Below are positions 17,548 to 26,161 of a DNA stretch of 64,000 bases, piece by piece (positions within the stretch are counted from its first letter, which is position 1; the number at the start of each line of letters is the position of its first letter). The notes under the pieces are model-generated. The model ran no database searches. It saw only the letters and a list, made by a program, of their open reading frames with translations, and had not been told where the DNA came from. This DNA is from Paenibacillus_E violae (GTDB lineage Bacteria > Bacillota > Bacilli > Paenibacillales > NBRC-103111), in NCBI RefSeq assembly GCF_032461945.1, contig NZ_JAWCUD010000007.1:62001-126000 (forward strand), read 5' to 3'. The position numbers were made by a program, and so were the translations under genes.

Positions 17548-18375
17548 TTATTTGTAGACGCTTTTGCCAGCATCCTGATTGTACAGCTCCTTTAATGGTA
17601 CCATAGATTCGGAAGGAACATAATATTTAAACGGATTCTCATCAATGACTCCCAGAAGCTGTTTCCGGTAAGGCGACGCATTCTCCAGCAACCGATCGGA
17701 TGCCGTACGGTAGTCAATCGGTCTCATCCAAATTGGGCTGTAACCAAGAAACAACTGCCGGCGTGTAAATTCCGAGCGATTAGGTGCACCGGCATGCCAC
17801 AGGTTCTGCGGGAAAATGAATACGTCGCCCGGTTTACCGCAGACTTGCACTTCTCCGTCCACTAGACCATCCACATCCTGGCTCTCCGGATGAAACGGTT
17901 TGTTATGCGAACCAGGGACGATTTTGGTATTCCCGCGGTCCGGTTGGGACATATCGCTCAAGATATAACATGTTTTAATGTAATAAGTAGAGGTAATGCC
18001 AGTTTGCTTCGGAAACTGTGGATGCGGACCGTCTTGATGCCAGTTAATGAAGCTGTGCGACTCGGTTTTCACATCGTTGGGATTCGGTTTACGTACAGTT
18101 AAATGTGAAATGTGCAGCTGAATGTTAAAACCAAGCAGATTAACCATGAGAGGAAGCAGTGTCGGTTCATCGATTAATGAGGCTATTTCATCGTCTCTCT
18201 CGATGCTGTTATAAACGTTATAAGCTAATGATTCCGGTTCTTCGGCAATAATTCGATCGATCGCGGCGTTCAAACGGTTCACTTTCTCTTCTGACAAAAT
18301 CCCCGGCAGGATTAAGTAACCTTTTTCGTTAAATTGCTCAATAAGTGCAGGAATATCAAGTTTTGTTTGTGTCAT
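17548..18375 (-). CDS. Phytanoyl-CoA dioxygenase (PhyH) family protein
   Basis: The 275-residue protein has the Fe(II)/2-oxoglutarate facial triad: HxD in NWHQDGPHP near 117 and the distal His in NLWHAGAPNRS near 195, with the following RRQLFLGYSPIW segment offering the 2-oxoglutarate Arg. Bacterial PhyH proteins hydroxylate diverse small molecules. It is the first gene of a three-gene operon with an SDR and a LacI regulator. GAGGAG lies 9 bases before the ATG. The substrate is unknown. Confidence 0.88.
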   Translation of the reverse strand: MTQTKLDIPALIEQFNEKGYLILPGILSEEKVNRLNAAIDRIIAEEPESLAYNVYNSIERDDEIASLIDEPTLLPLMVNLLGFNIQLHISHLTVRKPNPNDVKTESHSFINWHQDGPHPQFPKQTGITSTYYIKTCYILSDMSQPDRGNTKIVPGSHNKPFHPESQDVDGLVDGEVQVCGKPGDVFIFPQNLWHAGAPNRSEFTRRQLFLGYSPIWMRPIDYRTASDRLLENASPYRKQLLGVIDENPFKYYVPSESMVPLKELYNQDAGKSVYK

Positions 18376-18413
18376 GCGAATACACTCCTCATTTTTAAAT
18401 TAATTTTATGGTA

Positions 18414-18443
18414 AGTATAACCATTAGATTTACACGTGTAAAT
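18414..18443 (-). promoter_or_regulatory. Promoter with LacI-type operator for the PhyH operon
   Basis: On the minus strand TTTACA (18442-18437) and TATACT (18419-18414) are separated by 17 bp. The perfect 16-bp palindrome ATTTACAC/GTGTAAAT (18443-18428) covers the -35 box, so a bound repressor would block RNA polymerase. The LacI-family regulator three genes downstream is the obvious candidate. Confidence 0.72.
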
Positions 18444-18450
18444 AGTACTT

Positions 18451-18486
18451 TTAAAAGAAAAGGAAGCCCATTTCTCCTTCCTTTTC
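18451..18486 (-). terminator. Terminator of the ABC importer operon
   Basis: GAAAAGGAAG and CTTCCTTTTC (18457-18466 and 18477-18486) form a ten-pair stem with a ten-base loop, followed leftward by TTTTAA. It is 16 bp past the binding-protein stop and just upstream of the PhyH operator. Confidence 0.7.
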
Positions 18487-18501
18487 CACACACTTCTACG
18501 G

Positions 18502-20040
18502 TTACTTCACGTAGCCAAGCTCTTTGATCCTTTTATCCGCAGCATCCAGATACGCTTTATAATTCATGGAGCTTTCCAATGTCTTAAGGAAGCTGTCATA
18601 TTCACTCAGCGGACGCTTGCCATATATAAATTTGGAAAACTCTTCTTCAATGTAGCGAGTCGCATCTGCAGCGTTATAGCCATTCGGCATATCCACGAAT
18701 CCAGCCAAACCGTCAATGTGCGGCTGTTTGCTCGCATATTCCATATACTTAGCCTGCGGACCGAATTTCACCGTCAAATATTCCATTTCCGGGCGACCTG
18801 CGAATTGGTACAGCCAGAAATAACCGCCCTCTTTGCCCATCAGATCGGTTGGGACCACTTTGCTGCCATCGAGGTTGAAGTGTTTGCCTTTCACCCCGTA
18901 CTGCACCAACAAAGACCCATCCTTCGAAGAAACATAATTCAGCAAGTCGATGACTTTTTGCAGTTTCTCCGGATTTTTCTCAAGCGACTTCGGAACGGCA
19001 TACATGGCTGCTGCCTTCCCAATGTCGTAGGCGCTTGCAAATTTGCCGCCAGGTCCTTTTAAAGCATCCACTTGTACCCAATTGGCATTCGGATTCACAG
19101 CCTTTATTTGCTCAACAAATTGTTCCTTCGTCACATTCGGCCAATCCAGATAGACGATACCCGCTTGCCCTTTTATCGCTTTTTGCTGATGTTGAAGGCC
19201 GGAGTTCGCCAAAAGCTCGGGATCTACGGAACCGGAAGCAATCATTTTCTGGATAAAAGCAAGAGCATCCTTCATCCCAGGATCATACAGCGAGTTCACC
19301 ACTTTATTATCCTTCACGTAAACGGTCGGTGTGCCGCCATCCATACCAACGCCATAAGCTCCAAAAATGGTATCAAAAGCTCCCAATTTACCGCCGGTGA
19401 GGCCATACGTATCCTTTTTCCCATTACCGTCCGGGTCTTTCTCGGTAAACGCTTTAGCTACCTCAAGCATTTCCTCCGGTGTAGTCGGGACTTTCAGATT
19501 CAGTTTGTCGAGCCAATCCTGACGAATCCAGTATGTGTTGTAGGGAACTTGCGGTGACTTCGCGATGGCATACGTCTTGCCGTTCAGCATCCCTTTCTTC
19601 AAACTGTCAGCTCCAATGAAGTCTTGTACGGGCTTAAGCTTATCCAAATAAGGCGTGAGATCAAGCAGAAGTCCTTGGTCTGTAAATTGCTTTAACTGCT
19701 GGCGGTCGACAGCGAATAAATCCGGGAAGTTCGCCGATGACATGCGCACGTTTAACTGATTTTTGTAATCGTCGCCGGAGGCATACACGGTCAGATTGAG
19801 ATCCGTGCCCAGCGCTTTATCCAGCTCCTGCTTAATTGTGTCCTGATCAGGAGAAGGAAGGCCGCTGCCCGTTTCGATAATATCAAGCTTCACTGGCTTG
19901 GCACTGGCAGCCGGTTTGCCGCTTTCCGCAGCTTTATCAGCAGGTTTATTCGCAGCAGGCGCTCCACCGCAACCGGCAATCAGCGTTCCACCGGCGAAAG
20001 CCATGGCGAGAAGAATTGGTACAAGCAATTTCTTTTTCAT
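18502..20040 (-). CDS. Extracellular solute-binding lipoprotein of a sugar ABC importer (YtcQ/LipO type)
   Basis: The 512-residue protein has a lipoprotein signal (MKKKLLVPILLAMAFAGG) with lipobox LIAGC at residues 20-24, then an Ala/Pro/Lys linker and a large binding domain. Its length and the motifs DPDGNGKKDTYGLTGG and YAIAKSPQVPYNTYWIRQD are those of the Paenibacillus LplA/YtcQ class that imports oligosaccharides or polysaccharide fragments. It follows the two permeases in the order LplB-YtcP-YtcQ. No ATPase gene is present, so a shared MsmX-like ATPase is presumed. Confidence 0.92.
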   Translation of the reverse strand: MKKKLLVPILLAMAFAGGTLIAGCGGAPAANKPADKAAESGKPAASAKPVKLDIIETGSGLPSPDQDTIKQELDKALGTDLNLTVYASGDDYKNQLNVRMSSANFPDLFAVDRQQLKQFTDQGLLLDLTPYLDKLKPVQDFIGADSLKKGMLNGKTYAIAKSPQVPYNTYWIRQDWLDKLNLKVPTTPEEMLEVAKAFTEKDPDGNGKKDTYGLTGGKLGAFDTIFGAYGVGMDGGTPTVYVKDNKVVNSLYDPGMKDALAFIQKMIASGSVDPELLANSGLQHQQKAIKGQAGIVYLDWPNVTKEQFVEQIKAVNPNANWVQVDALKGPGGKFASAYDIGKAAAMYAVPKSLEKNPEKLQKVIDLLNYVSSKDGSLLVQYGVKGKHFNLDGSKVVPTDLMGKEGGYFWLYQFAGRPEMEYLTVKFGPQAKYMEYASKQPHIDGLAGFVDMPNGYNAADATRYIEEEFSKFIYGKRPLSEYDSFLKTLESSMNYKAYLDAADKRIKELGYVK

Positions 20041-20131
20041 AGATACCCCTTCTTTCTTTTAAAATAAAAGTTGCTTCTATTGTCGCCGTTACAGAACGAA
20101 TCAGGCTGCAGTCCTGATGCATTCAACGGGG

Positions 20132-20992
20132 TCAACCTTTGACAGAGCCCATCAACATTCCTTTGGTGAAATGCTTTTGAATGAACGGATACACGATAAT
20201 GATCGGTAAGCTTGCAGCAACAACAGATGCCATTTGCATCGTTTCGGTAGGAAGCATATTTTCGGCATTTTCCAGCGGTTGCTGGGTCAGCATGAGAATT
20301 TCGCGAATAACGACCTGCAAGGGAAACAGGTTCCGATCCGTTACATACATAATCGCCTGGAAAAATTCATTCCAATGGCCGACCATGTAGAACAACCCAA
20401 TCGTGAGCATAGACGGTATGGAAAGCGGCAATACGATTTGCCAGAGAATCCGGAATTCCTTCGCACCATCCATTCGAGCCGATTCGAACAACTCTTCCGG
20501 AAGGCTTTCGAAAAAGCTTTTCATAATCAAAATGTTAAAACTCCAAATCGCATTCGGCAAAATCATCGACCAGACGGAATCCAAGAGCCCTAGAGATTTC
20601 ACAACCAAATAAGTCGGAATGAGTCCTCCGCTGAACAACATCGTAAACACAACCATGAGAAGGAAGAAGCTTCTTCCCGGGAGATTGCGACGGCTAAGCG
20701 GATAGGCCATAAGCGAAGTCAAAATCAGGTTCACAATCGTGCCGACGACCGTAATGAAGATCGTCACCCAGAAAGCTTTGGGAATATTCGTTTCAGTGAA
20801 CAACTTGTGATAAGCGCTAAATGTAACGGACTTCGGAATGAGGATGAAACCTCCATTCTTCAGTACCTCGGAGAATGGTGTGATGGACACGGCAATCACA
20901 TACATCAGCGGTACGATCGCCGCCAAAGCAGCAAGCCCGAGGATGACAACGACAATCGTATTTACGATCCGGTCTTCCCAGCCTCTTACCAT
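20132..20992 (-). CDS. Carbohydrate ABC transporter permease (YtcP type)
   Basis: The 286-residue membrane protein has six predicted helices and the permease EAA-loop motif in SARMDGAKEFRILWQIVLPL near 190, the contact site for the ATPase. The start codon overlaps the end of the LplB gene by 7 bp, so the two are translationally coupled. It pairs with LplB to form the transmembrane channel. Confidence 0.93.
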   Translation of the reverse strand: MVRGWEDRIVNTIVVVILGLAALAAIVPLMYVIAVSITPFSEVLKNGGFILIPKSVTFSAYHKLFTETNIPKAFWVTIFITVVGTIVNLILTSLMAYPLSRRNLPGRSFFLLMVVFTMLFSGGLIPTYLVVKSLGLLDSVWSMILPNAIWSFNILIMKSFFESLPEELFESARMDGAKEFRILWQIVLPLSIPSMLTIGLFYMVGHWNEFFQAIMYVTDRNLFPLQVVIREILMLTQQPLENAENMLPTETMQMASVVAASLPIIIVYPFIQKHFTKGMLMGSVKG

Positions 20993-21957
20993 ATGCCATC
21001 ACCCCATTTCTTGGATAACTGATTCGAACCTAGTACCAAGATAAGCCCTATGACGGATTTGAATAGTCCTACGGCGGCCCCCAGTGAGAAGTTCATCTGC
21101 TGCAGCCCTGTCCGGAATACCCAAGTATCCAGGATATCGGCAACTTGATACACTTGAATGTTATACAAAATATAAATTTGATCGAATCCGGCATCCATAA
21201 TATGGCCCAGCTTTAAGATGAGCAGAAGGATAATGACATTTCGAATGCCTGGCAGCGTAATGTGCCAGATCATCCGCAATCGGCTTGCTCCGTCCACACG
21301 CGCTGCTTCGTATAACGTCGGATCAATCGCCGTCATCGCAGCCAAGTAAATAATTGCGCCCCAGCCGAGATCCTTCCAAACTTCCGAGCTTACCAGAATC
21401 GTTCGGAAGTAATCAATTGAGGTCATGAAGCCAATCGACTGTCCGCCCGCATCTTCGATAAAACGGTTGACGATCCCGGAATTCTGAGAAAGCAGGGCGA
21501 TCAGAATCCCGTAAATGATGACCCAAGATAAGAAATGCGGCATATACGTGAGCGTTTGCACAACCGTTTTGAACCACCGCAGTCTGCACTCGTTGAGCAG
21601 TAAGGCCATAATAATAGGCGGTGCCATCCCAAATACGAGCTTGTAGATGCTAATGACGAACGTGTTGACCATCAGCTGCCCGAAATAAGGGGAATTAAAA
21701 AACGTCTGAAAGTGCTTGTACCAAGGATCCGCCCAACCACTGCCGAGAATGCCATCCAGTATTTGAAAATCCTTAAACGCAATAATCACACCATACATGG
21801 GAATATAGCGGAAAATTACGAAATAGATAACACCAGGCAAAAGCATGAGATAAAAAGCCCGAAAGGCCCAAACCTGCTTCGCAGATAATTTAAGCCTCGC
21901 ATCTTTTGTTTGTCTACCCGCCTTTACTTCCTGCTTGGCTACGATTTGCTGTTCCAT
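20986..21957 (-). CDS. ABC transporter permease (LplB type)
   Basis: The 323-residue protein starts MEQQIVAKQE at 21957, where GAGGTGG is 4 bases upstream; an upstream in-frame start at 22017 lies in the promoter. Six helices and the EAA motif AARVDGASRLRMIWHITLPG near 220 identify an LplB-class permease. It is the first gene of the importer operon, downstream of its presumed kinase and regulator. Confidence 0.93.
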   Translation of the reverse strand: MEQQIVAKQEVKAGRQTKDARLKLSAKQVWAFRAFYLMLLPGVIYFVIFRYIPMYGVIIAFKDFQILDGILGSGWADPWYKHFQTFFNSPYFGQLMVNTFVISIYKLVFGMAPPIIMALLLNECRLRWFKTVVQTLTYMPHFLSWVIIYGILIALLSQNSGIVNRFIEDAGGQSIGFMTSIDYFRTILVSSEVWKDLGWGAIIYLAAMTAIDPTLYEAARVDGASRLRMIWHITLPGIRNVIILLLILKLGHIMDAGFDQIYILYNIQVYQVADILDTWVFRTGLQQMNFSLGAAVGLFKSVIGLILVLGSNQLSKKWGDGIW

Positions 21958-22007
21958 GAGGCCACCTCTTTTCCATCTGATCACTCGCTTCCTAACGGGT
22001 TGAGTTA

Positions 22008-22026
22008 AGTATAGCAAGCGCTTTCT
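22008..22026 (-). promoter_or_regulatory. -10 box and cre-like site upstream of lplB-type gene
   Basis: On the minus strand AGAAAGCGCTTGCT (22026-22013) has the central AAGCGCTT of a CcpA cre site but lacks the outer TG/CA bases. TATACT follows at 22013-22008. There is no good -35 box, as expected where an AraC-type response regulator activates. Confidence 0.45.
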
Positions 22027-22077
22027 TTGGAAAATATACAGTGATCCTGCGAAAATGTCCGAATTCTTGCAAACGCT

Positions 22078-23871
22078 TTATTTGTTTTTTTCTGCATGTT
22101 CATGTTCCATCGCTGGAAGTTCGATTCGGATCAACGTTCCAATTTCGGGCAAAGAGAAAATGGACAGACCGTACGCCGTTCCAAAATGGAGCCCGATTCG
22201 CTCATGGACATTCATGATCCCGATTCCCGTGAATCTATGTTTGCTCGGCGCTTTATGCCGCTCTTCGAACACACTATTCAGAACCTCCGAGTTCATCCCG
22301 AGCCCGTTGTCCCTGATGGTAATAATCAATTTATCCTTGGCATACTTGGCCCGTATACGAATTATTCCCTCACGTTTGAGCGGAACAATCCCATGAAAAA
22401 TGGCATTTTCCACAAGCGGTTGCAGGGTAAGCTTGAGAATGGTTTTGGAAAGCGTGGCAGGCGCTGCGTCGATCTCCATCGTGAATTTATCGCCATAGCG
22501 CACCTTCTGGATGTAAGCATACATGCGCAGTCCTTCCAGCTCGTCCGCTAACGTAACGAATTCCGTGCTTTTATCAAAGCTGAAAGATAACAGACCCACC
22601 AGGGTCTTGATCGTTTCCCGAACCTCGTAGATTTTGTGCTGCTTAGCCAGAGAACTAATGCAAGCAAGGGTATTGTACAGAAAATGCGGAGCGATTTGAC
22701 TCTGCAGCATTTTCAGCTCAAAATGCTTCTTGCGGCGTTCCGCTTCCTTCGTTTCCTGCATCAGATGATGAATCCGCTCCATCATAGCATTGTAGCTTCG
22801 CGCCAATCGGCCGATTTCATCATTGCCTGTTGCGTGTATGGTGTGAAGCACTTCCATATCTCGCACCCGATCCATTTTGGCAACCAATGTGCGTACCGGC
22901 AGCGTAATATACCGGCTAATCATGTAGGTGCTGGCCAGAACAAGAAATATCCAGAAAACGCCTGCCGTGCTGAAATTCCGGTATAAGCTGGCAATATTTT
23001 GATAGAAGAAACTATTTTCATAGAAGGCGATAAAATACCAGCCCAGATTGTTCATGCCGGACTTGACCGCAACCAAATCGCCCTCCGGGCCATCAATTTC
23101 CGATGCGCCGACAGGAAGATCCGACACCCGCTCGACAAACCCGCCATCCAGCTCCGGCGGATAGACAGACGTATGATAAGGCAGCAGCCTGTAGGAGCTA
23201 AGCGGAAGCCCCACATCAAACGAATGGACGACATTCTTTTTGTTCGTGATGATAGCAAATGTCTGATTCTTCGTATTCATGAACTGCGCGATCATATTCG
23301 TTAATTGAACGAGATCGATTTCCACGACGGCGATCCCTTTCAGCGTCTTTGTCGAAGACGATTGAATCGGCAGCACGAAGGCGACTGTTTTACCCGACAT
23401 TGGGGATTGATAGGGCTCGGTGATAAAAATGCCGTAGGTTTGCTTGGCTTGCTCAAGCAGCTTCGGGATTTCCGGATTTCCAATAATATCGAAAGTGGTT
23501 TGCGAGTTGGATATAACATGTCCATCTACGCCCACCAAATAAAGCGACTTATATAGCGATCTGTTCATATTCGCATACGAGCGAAGAACGTCCGAAGCCT
23601 CCTTTTCCATACCCACATTTAACAAATCTTCCCGGGTTGAAATCAGCAAAAGGATATTTTGTACATTGTCCAAATAAGCATTCATATAGAGATTGGTTCG
23701 GTCAATAATGACTTGGGCGTCCGACACGACCTGCCTGCGAAACAGTCCCTCCGCTTCGCGCAAGTTGATGTAGCCCAGCCCCCCTAACAGCACAAGTGTT
23801 CCCAGGGACAAAAACAAAAAATGCTTGGCTAACATGCTCCAGCTGCCAAACCACGAGATAAGCGCTTTCAT
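22078..23871 (-). CDS. Sensor histidine kinase (YesM type)
   Basis: The 597-residue protein has a helix at about 13-34, an extracellular Cache-like domain, a second helix near 300-320, a HAMP segment (YITLPVRTLVAKMDRV), the His_kinase box QIAPHFLYNTLACISS with the phosphorylatable His, and the ATPase motifs PLVENAIFHGI and DNGLGM. It lies 7 bp after its response regulator and upstream of the importer operon it presumably controls. The outer domain should detect the imported sugar directly or through the binding protein. Confidence 0.93.
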   Translation of the reverse strand: MKALISWFGSWSMLAKHFLFLSLGTLVLLGGLGYINLREAEGLFRRQVVSDAQVIIDRTNLYMNAYLDNVQNILLLISTREDLLNVGMEKEASDVLRSYANMNRSLYKSLYLVGVDGHVISNSQTTFDIIGNPEIPKLLEQAKQTYGIFITEPYQSPMSGKTVAFVLPIQSSSTKTLKGIAVVEIDLVQLTNMIAQFMNTKNQTFAIITNKKNVVHSFDVGLPLSSYRLLPYHTSVYPPELDGGFVERVSDLPVGASEIDGPEGDLVAVKSGMNNLGWYFIAFYENSFFYQNIASLYRNFSTAGVFWIFLVLASTYMISRYITLPVRTLVAKMDRVRDMEVLHTIHATGNDEIGRLARSYNAMMERIHHLMQETKEAERRKKHFELKMLQSQIAPHFLYNTLACISSLAKQHKIYEVRETIKTLVGLLSFSFDKSTEFVTLADELEGLRMYAYIQKVRYGDKFTMEIDAAPATLSKTILKLTLQPLVENAIFHGIVPLKREGIIRIRAKYAKDKLIITIRDNGLGMNSEVLNSVFEERHKAPSKHRFTGIGIMNVHERIGLHFGTAYGLSIFSLPEIGTLIRIELPAMEHEHAEKNK

Positions 23872-23878
23872 TTTAGCA

Positions 23879-24667
23879 TCATCCCTTTTTATAGTCTGTA
23901 GGCGCTACGCCGGTCCAATTACGGAATAGCTGCGAGAAGTAACGGTAACTTGGAATCCCTACCTGCTCAGCAACCTCATACACTTTGAGCTGCGTGTTCT
24001 GAAGCAGGTTCACGGCTTTCTCCATGCGCAGCCGGGTCACATAATCGTTAAAGGATTCCCCTGTTTCTTCCCGAAACAGGCGGCTAAGGTAGTACGAGCT
24101 CAACCCAACTTCTTCCGAAACGGAAGTTAACGTAATGGGCTCGCCGAGCTTGACCTCAATGATTCGCTGGGCAAGCTGGACTTCTTTGCGAATCTTCCGT
24201 TCGTCGCTCACCGCTGGCTTCGGTGCATTGGCCGACTCTCGACGCATCCGTTCTTGTTCGTATTGTTTGAGATCAACTTCACGCCTAATCGCTGTTCTCG
24301 CTTTTTCAATCGCAGTCTTCATATCCTCTTCATCAAAAGACAGCTTCGTAAAATAGTCCAAGGCTCCTAATTTCAGCGCTTCTTGGGCATAATGAAAATC
24401 GCTATGACAAGTTAACAGGACGAATTGGATGTGCGGAAATCTTTTTTTGACGTTGCGAAACAATGTTAAGCCATCCATGATGGGCATCGTAATATCGGAG
24501 ATCACAAGGTCGGGTTCCAGAGCTATACAGAGCTCCAAAGCCTCTTCCCCATTCTCGGCCTCTCCGACAAGTTCTGCACCAAATGTAGGCCAAGGCATGG
24601 ATCGAAGTTCTTGTCTTAACGGCAATTCATCATCAATGATCAACACGCGTACGGGTGCGACAGACAC
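23879..24667 (-). CDS. AraC-type response regulator (YesN type)
   Basis: The receiver domain starts VRVLIIDDELPLR, with the phosphoryl Asp in VISDITMPIMDG near 60 and Lys in DYFTKLSF. The AraC domain covers the last 100 residues (SLSSYYLSRLFREETGESF and QVGIPSYRYFSQLFR). The start is taken as GTG at 24667, preceded by GGTGGTGGG; a longer frame from 24709 has no good site. It partners the kinase immediately downstream. Confidence 0.9.
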   Translation of the reverse strand: MSVAPVRVLIIDDELPLRQELRSMPWPTFGAELVGEAENGEEALELCIALEPDLVISDITMPIMDGLTLFRNVKKRFPHIQFVLLTCHSDFHYAQEALKLGALDYFTKLSFDEEDMKTAIEKARTAIRREVDLKQYEQERMRRESANAPKPAVSDERKIRKEVQLAQRIIEVKLGEPITLTSVSEEVGLSSYYLSRLFREETGESFNDYVTRLRMEKAVNLLQNTQLKVYEVAEQVGIPSYRYFSQLFRNWTGVAPTDYKKG

Positions 24668-25037
24668 ATTGCCCACCACCTTTCTTTTGAACCTTGAAAT
24701 CGCTATCATTCTTTAACACAATGATATCAATTATATCAGTTTTTGTTTATACAGAAATAATGTAAAAATGTATGAAAAACCAAACTCAACAGCTTGGAAA
24801 CAGCGCGCGTTGAGGGAACTACGATCCGCTATTTTCCAAAGATCAGGCACTTGCGCTGGGTGAGCGGAACTGTGGTCCTTTATTATTCCATTTTCATTCG
24901 GGAAAAGGGTATTTGTGGTAAAAGGAAACGAATAAAAACCCAGCGGAAAATTATCCACTAGGTCTTTTCTGACAAAGCATCTATTTTTGCTGAAATAGAA
25001 GTCTTCGGGGCTCTTTTTCAAGTACTCGTCCCGCGTC
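24668..25037. repeat. Intergenic region with GGAACT..GGTCC-type interspersed repeats
   Basis: The stretch holds a TATAAT-like box for the response regulator and two divergent copies of a degenerate motif, GGAACTACGATCCGCTATTT at about 24815 and GGAACTGTGGTCCTTTATT at about 24866. The same motif recurs at 46.80-46.92 kb. An open frame across the region (24731-25108, minus) has no ribosome site or recognisable fold and looks spurious. Confidence 0.5.
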
Positions 25038-25775
25038 CTACCACTCATATACAAGCAATGGCTCAGCCAAACGAAGTTTATGCTTACCATGAACCTGCTC
25101 ACGCGCATCCGCTAGCACATAATCATCTACATAATGCATGAGCAGCATCTTTTCTTGAATGGACATTGGGAGCGTTAAAAGCTCCTCAAGTGACGTATGC
25201 GAAGGCAATTGATCCTCCTGCATGTGGCATTCGTGAAAGATCGTTTGCACCTCGCCGGCAACCTCTCCGAGAAACGTTTCGTCTAACTTCGTGTCCCCGC
25301 TAAAATAGAAATACGGCTTACAAAGCAAGCCATAGCTAAGCATGTCCGGCACATGCTGCGTCCGAATAAGCTCGAATCGCTCACCCGCGATCTCAAAAAC
25401 ATTTTCCACGCATTCCACGTCAAAATAGTCTTCTAAAACCCGTTTCCCTCTCGTGGTTAGCTCCAACCCATGGCGCAAAACTTGCCATAGATCAGCTAGC
25501 AACCCTGCAGGCACATAAAGTTTTGGCTTGATTCTTCCGGGATACACCCGATGAAACAATGCCAGCTTCGACAAGCCATTAATATGATCCTCATGCAAAT
25601 GCGTTACGAAGACATGCTCCACCTCATTGAGCTTTTTCCCCATCTGATGCAAAGCAGTATGATTCGACTCGGGAAAGTCGATGCACAGGTTGGTATCTCC
25701 GAACGTGAGTAAAGCGCTGTTATGGCCTTGCTCGACACTAAATCCGTCTCCACAGCCCAAAAATGTTAATTTCAT
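25038..25775 (-). CDS. MBL fold metallo-hydrolase (ribonuclease Z-like)
   Basis: The 245-residue protein has the metallo-beta-lactamase strand MKLTFLGCGDGF, the zinc motif VTHLHEDHINGL (HxHxDH) near 58, FSGDTKLD with the bridging Asp, and a late His motif. The fold is that of RNase Z and related phosphodiesterases, but it is shorter and lacks the long exosite arm. The ATG at 25775 has GAGG 8 bases upstream. The neighbours give no function. Confidence 0.85.
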   Translation of the reverse strand: MKLTFLGCGDGFSVEQGHNSALLTFGDTNLCIDFPESNHTALHQMGKKLNEVEHVFVTHLHEDHINGLSKLALFHRVYPGRIKPKLYVPAGLLADLWQVLRHGLELTTRGKRVLEDYFDVECVENVFEIAGERFELIRTQHVPDMLSYGLLCKPYFYFSGDTKLDETFLGEVAGEVQTIFHECHMQEDQLPSHTSLEELLTLPMSIQEKMLLMHYVDDYVLADAREQVHGKHKLRLAEPLLVYEW

Positions 25776-25955
25776 CCTATATGCCTCGCTCTTTATCCTC
25801 ATGATTTCGTTACTCATTGTACTACTAACCGACAGTGTATTCTATACAAACTCGAAACAAAAATATGGCGAAACCATTCGGGTAAGCTCAACAAAAAACG
25901 ATATAACCTTCCGAATCCTAGTCGAGGTTTAACAAAATTCGCGAACATTATATGA

Positions 25956-25984
25956 TTGACAACCTAAATTGTTCGTATTATGAT
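25956..25984 (+). promoter_or_regulatory. Sigma-A promoter for the riboswitch-oxidoreductase transcript
   Basis: TTGACA (25956-25961) and TATGAT (25979-25984) are separated by exactly 17 bp, near-consensus. The transcript should start near 25991, leaving a small GGCA...TGCC hairpin (25991-26007) before the aptamer. Confidence 0.8.
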
Positions 25985-26019
25985 GATTAAGGCAATAAGA
26001 AACTGCCACATACGTCATA

Positions 26020-26091
26020 ATCGTTCGTATATCCTTGAGAATTGGCTTAAGGGTCTCTAGAGGAAGCCATAACTTCCTAGCTACGACGGGT
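26020..26091 (+). ncRNA. Purine-class riboswitch aptamer (divergent, C74-type)
   Basis: P1 is TCGTA/TACGA (26025-26029, 26082-26086). P2 is CCTTGAG/CTTAAGG (26033-26039, 26046-26052) with loop AATTGG. J2/3 is GTCTCTA (26053-26059). P3 is AGGAAG/CTTCCT (26061-26066, 26073-26078) with loop CCATAA. The GG of the P2 loop can pair with the CC of the P3 loop as in guanine and adenine aptamers. The specificity nucleotide, adjacent to the P1 closing pair, is C81 (C74 in xpt), which in the known class means guanine/hypoxanthine. J1/2 is one base short and J3/1 has G at the usual A73, so ligand preference may differ. Confidence 0.8.
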
Positions 26092-26127
26092 TCTTGCTTT
26101 TGCATACCCGTGTGGCTAGGTTTTTTT
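26076..26127 (+). terminator. Riboswitch expression platform: terminator overlapping the aptamer
   Basis: CCTAGC (26076-26081) pairs with GCTAGG (26115-26120) and CGGGT (26087-26091) with ACCCG (26106-26110), with more pairs between, then seven T. The left arm uses the 3' strands of P3, J3/1 and P1, so the aptamer and the terminator cannot form together. Ligand binding should therefore prevent termination (an ON switch), as in B. subtilis pbuE. Confidence 0.8.
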
Positions 26128-26161
26128 GCGTCCAAAAATGAATGTTCCAGAGGAGATCGCA

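Noticed and set aside
24731..25108. A 125-residue minus-strand open frame between the response regulator and the MBL gene.
   Set aside because: It overlaps the MBL gene end, crosses interspersed repeats, has no ribosome site and no recognisable motif.
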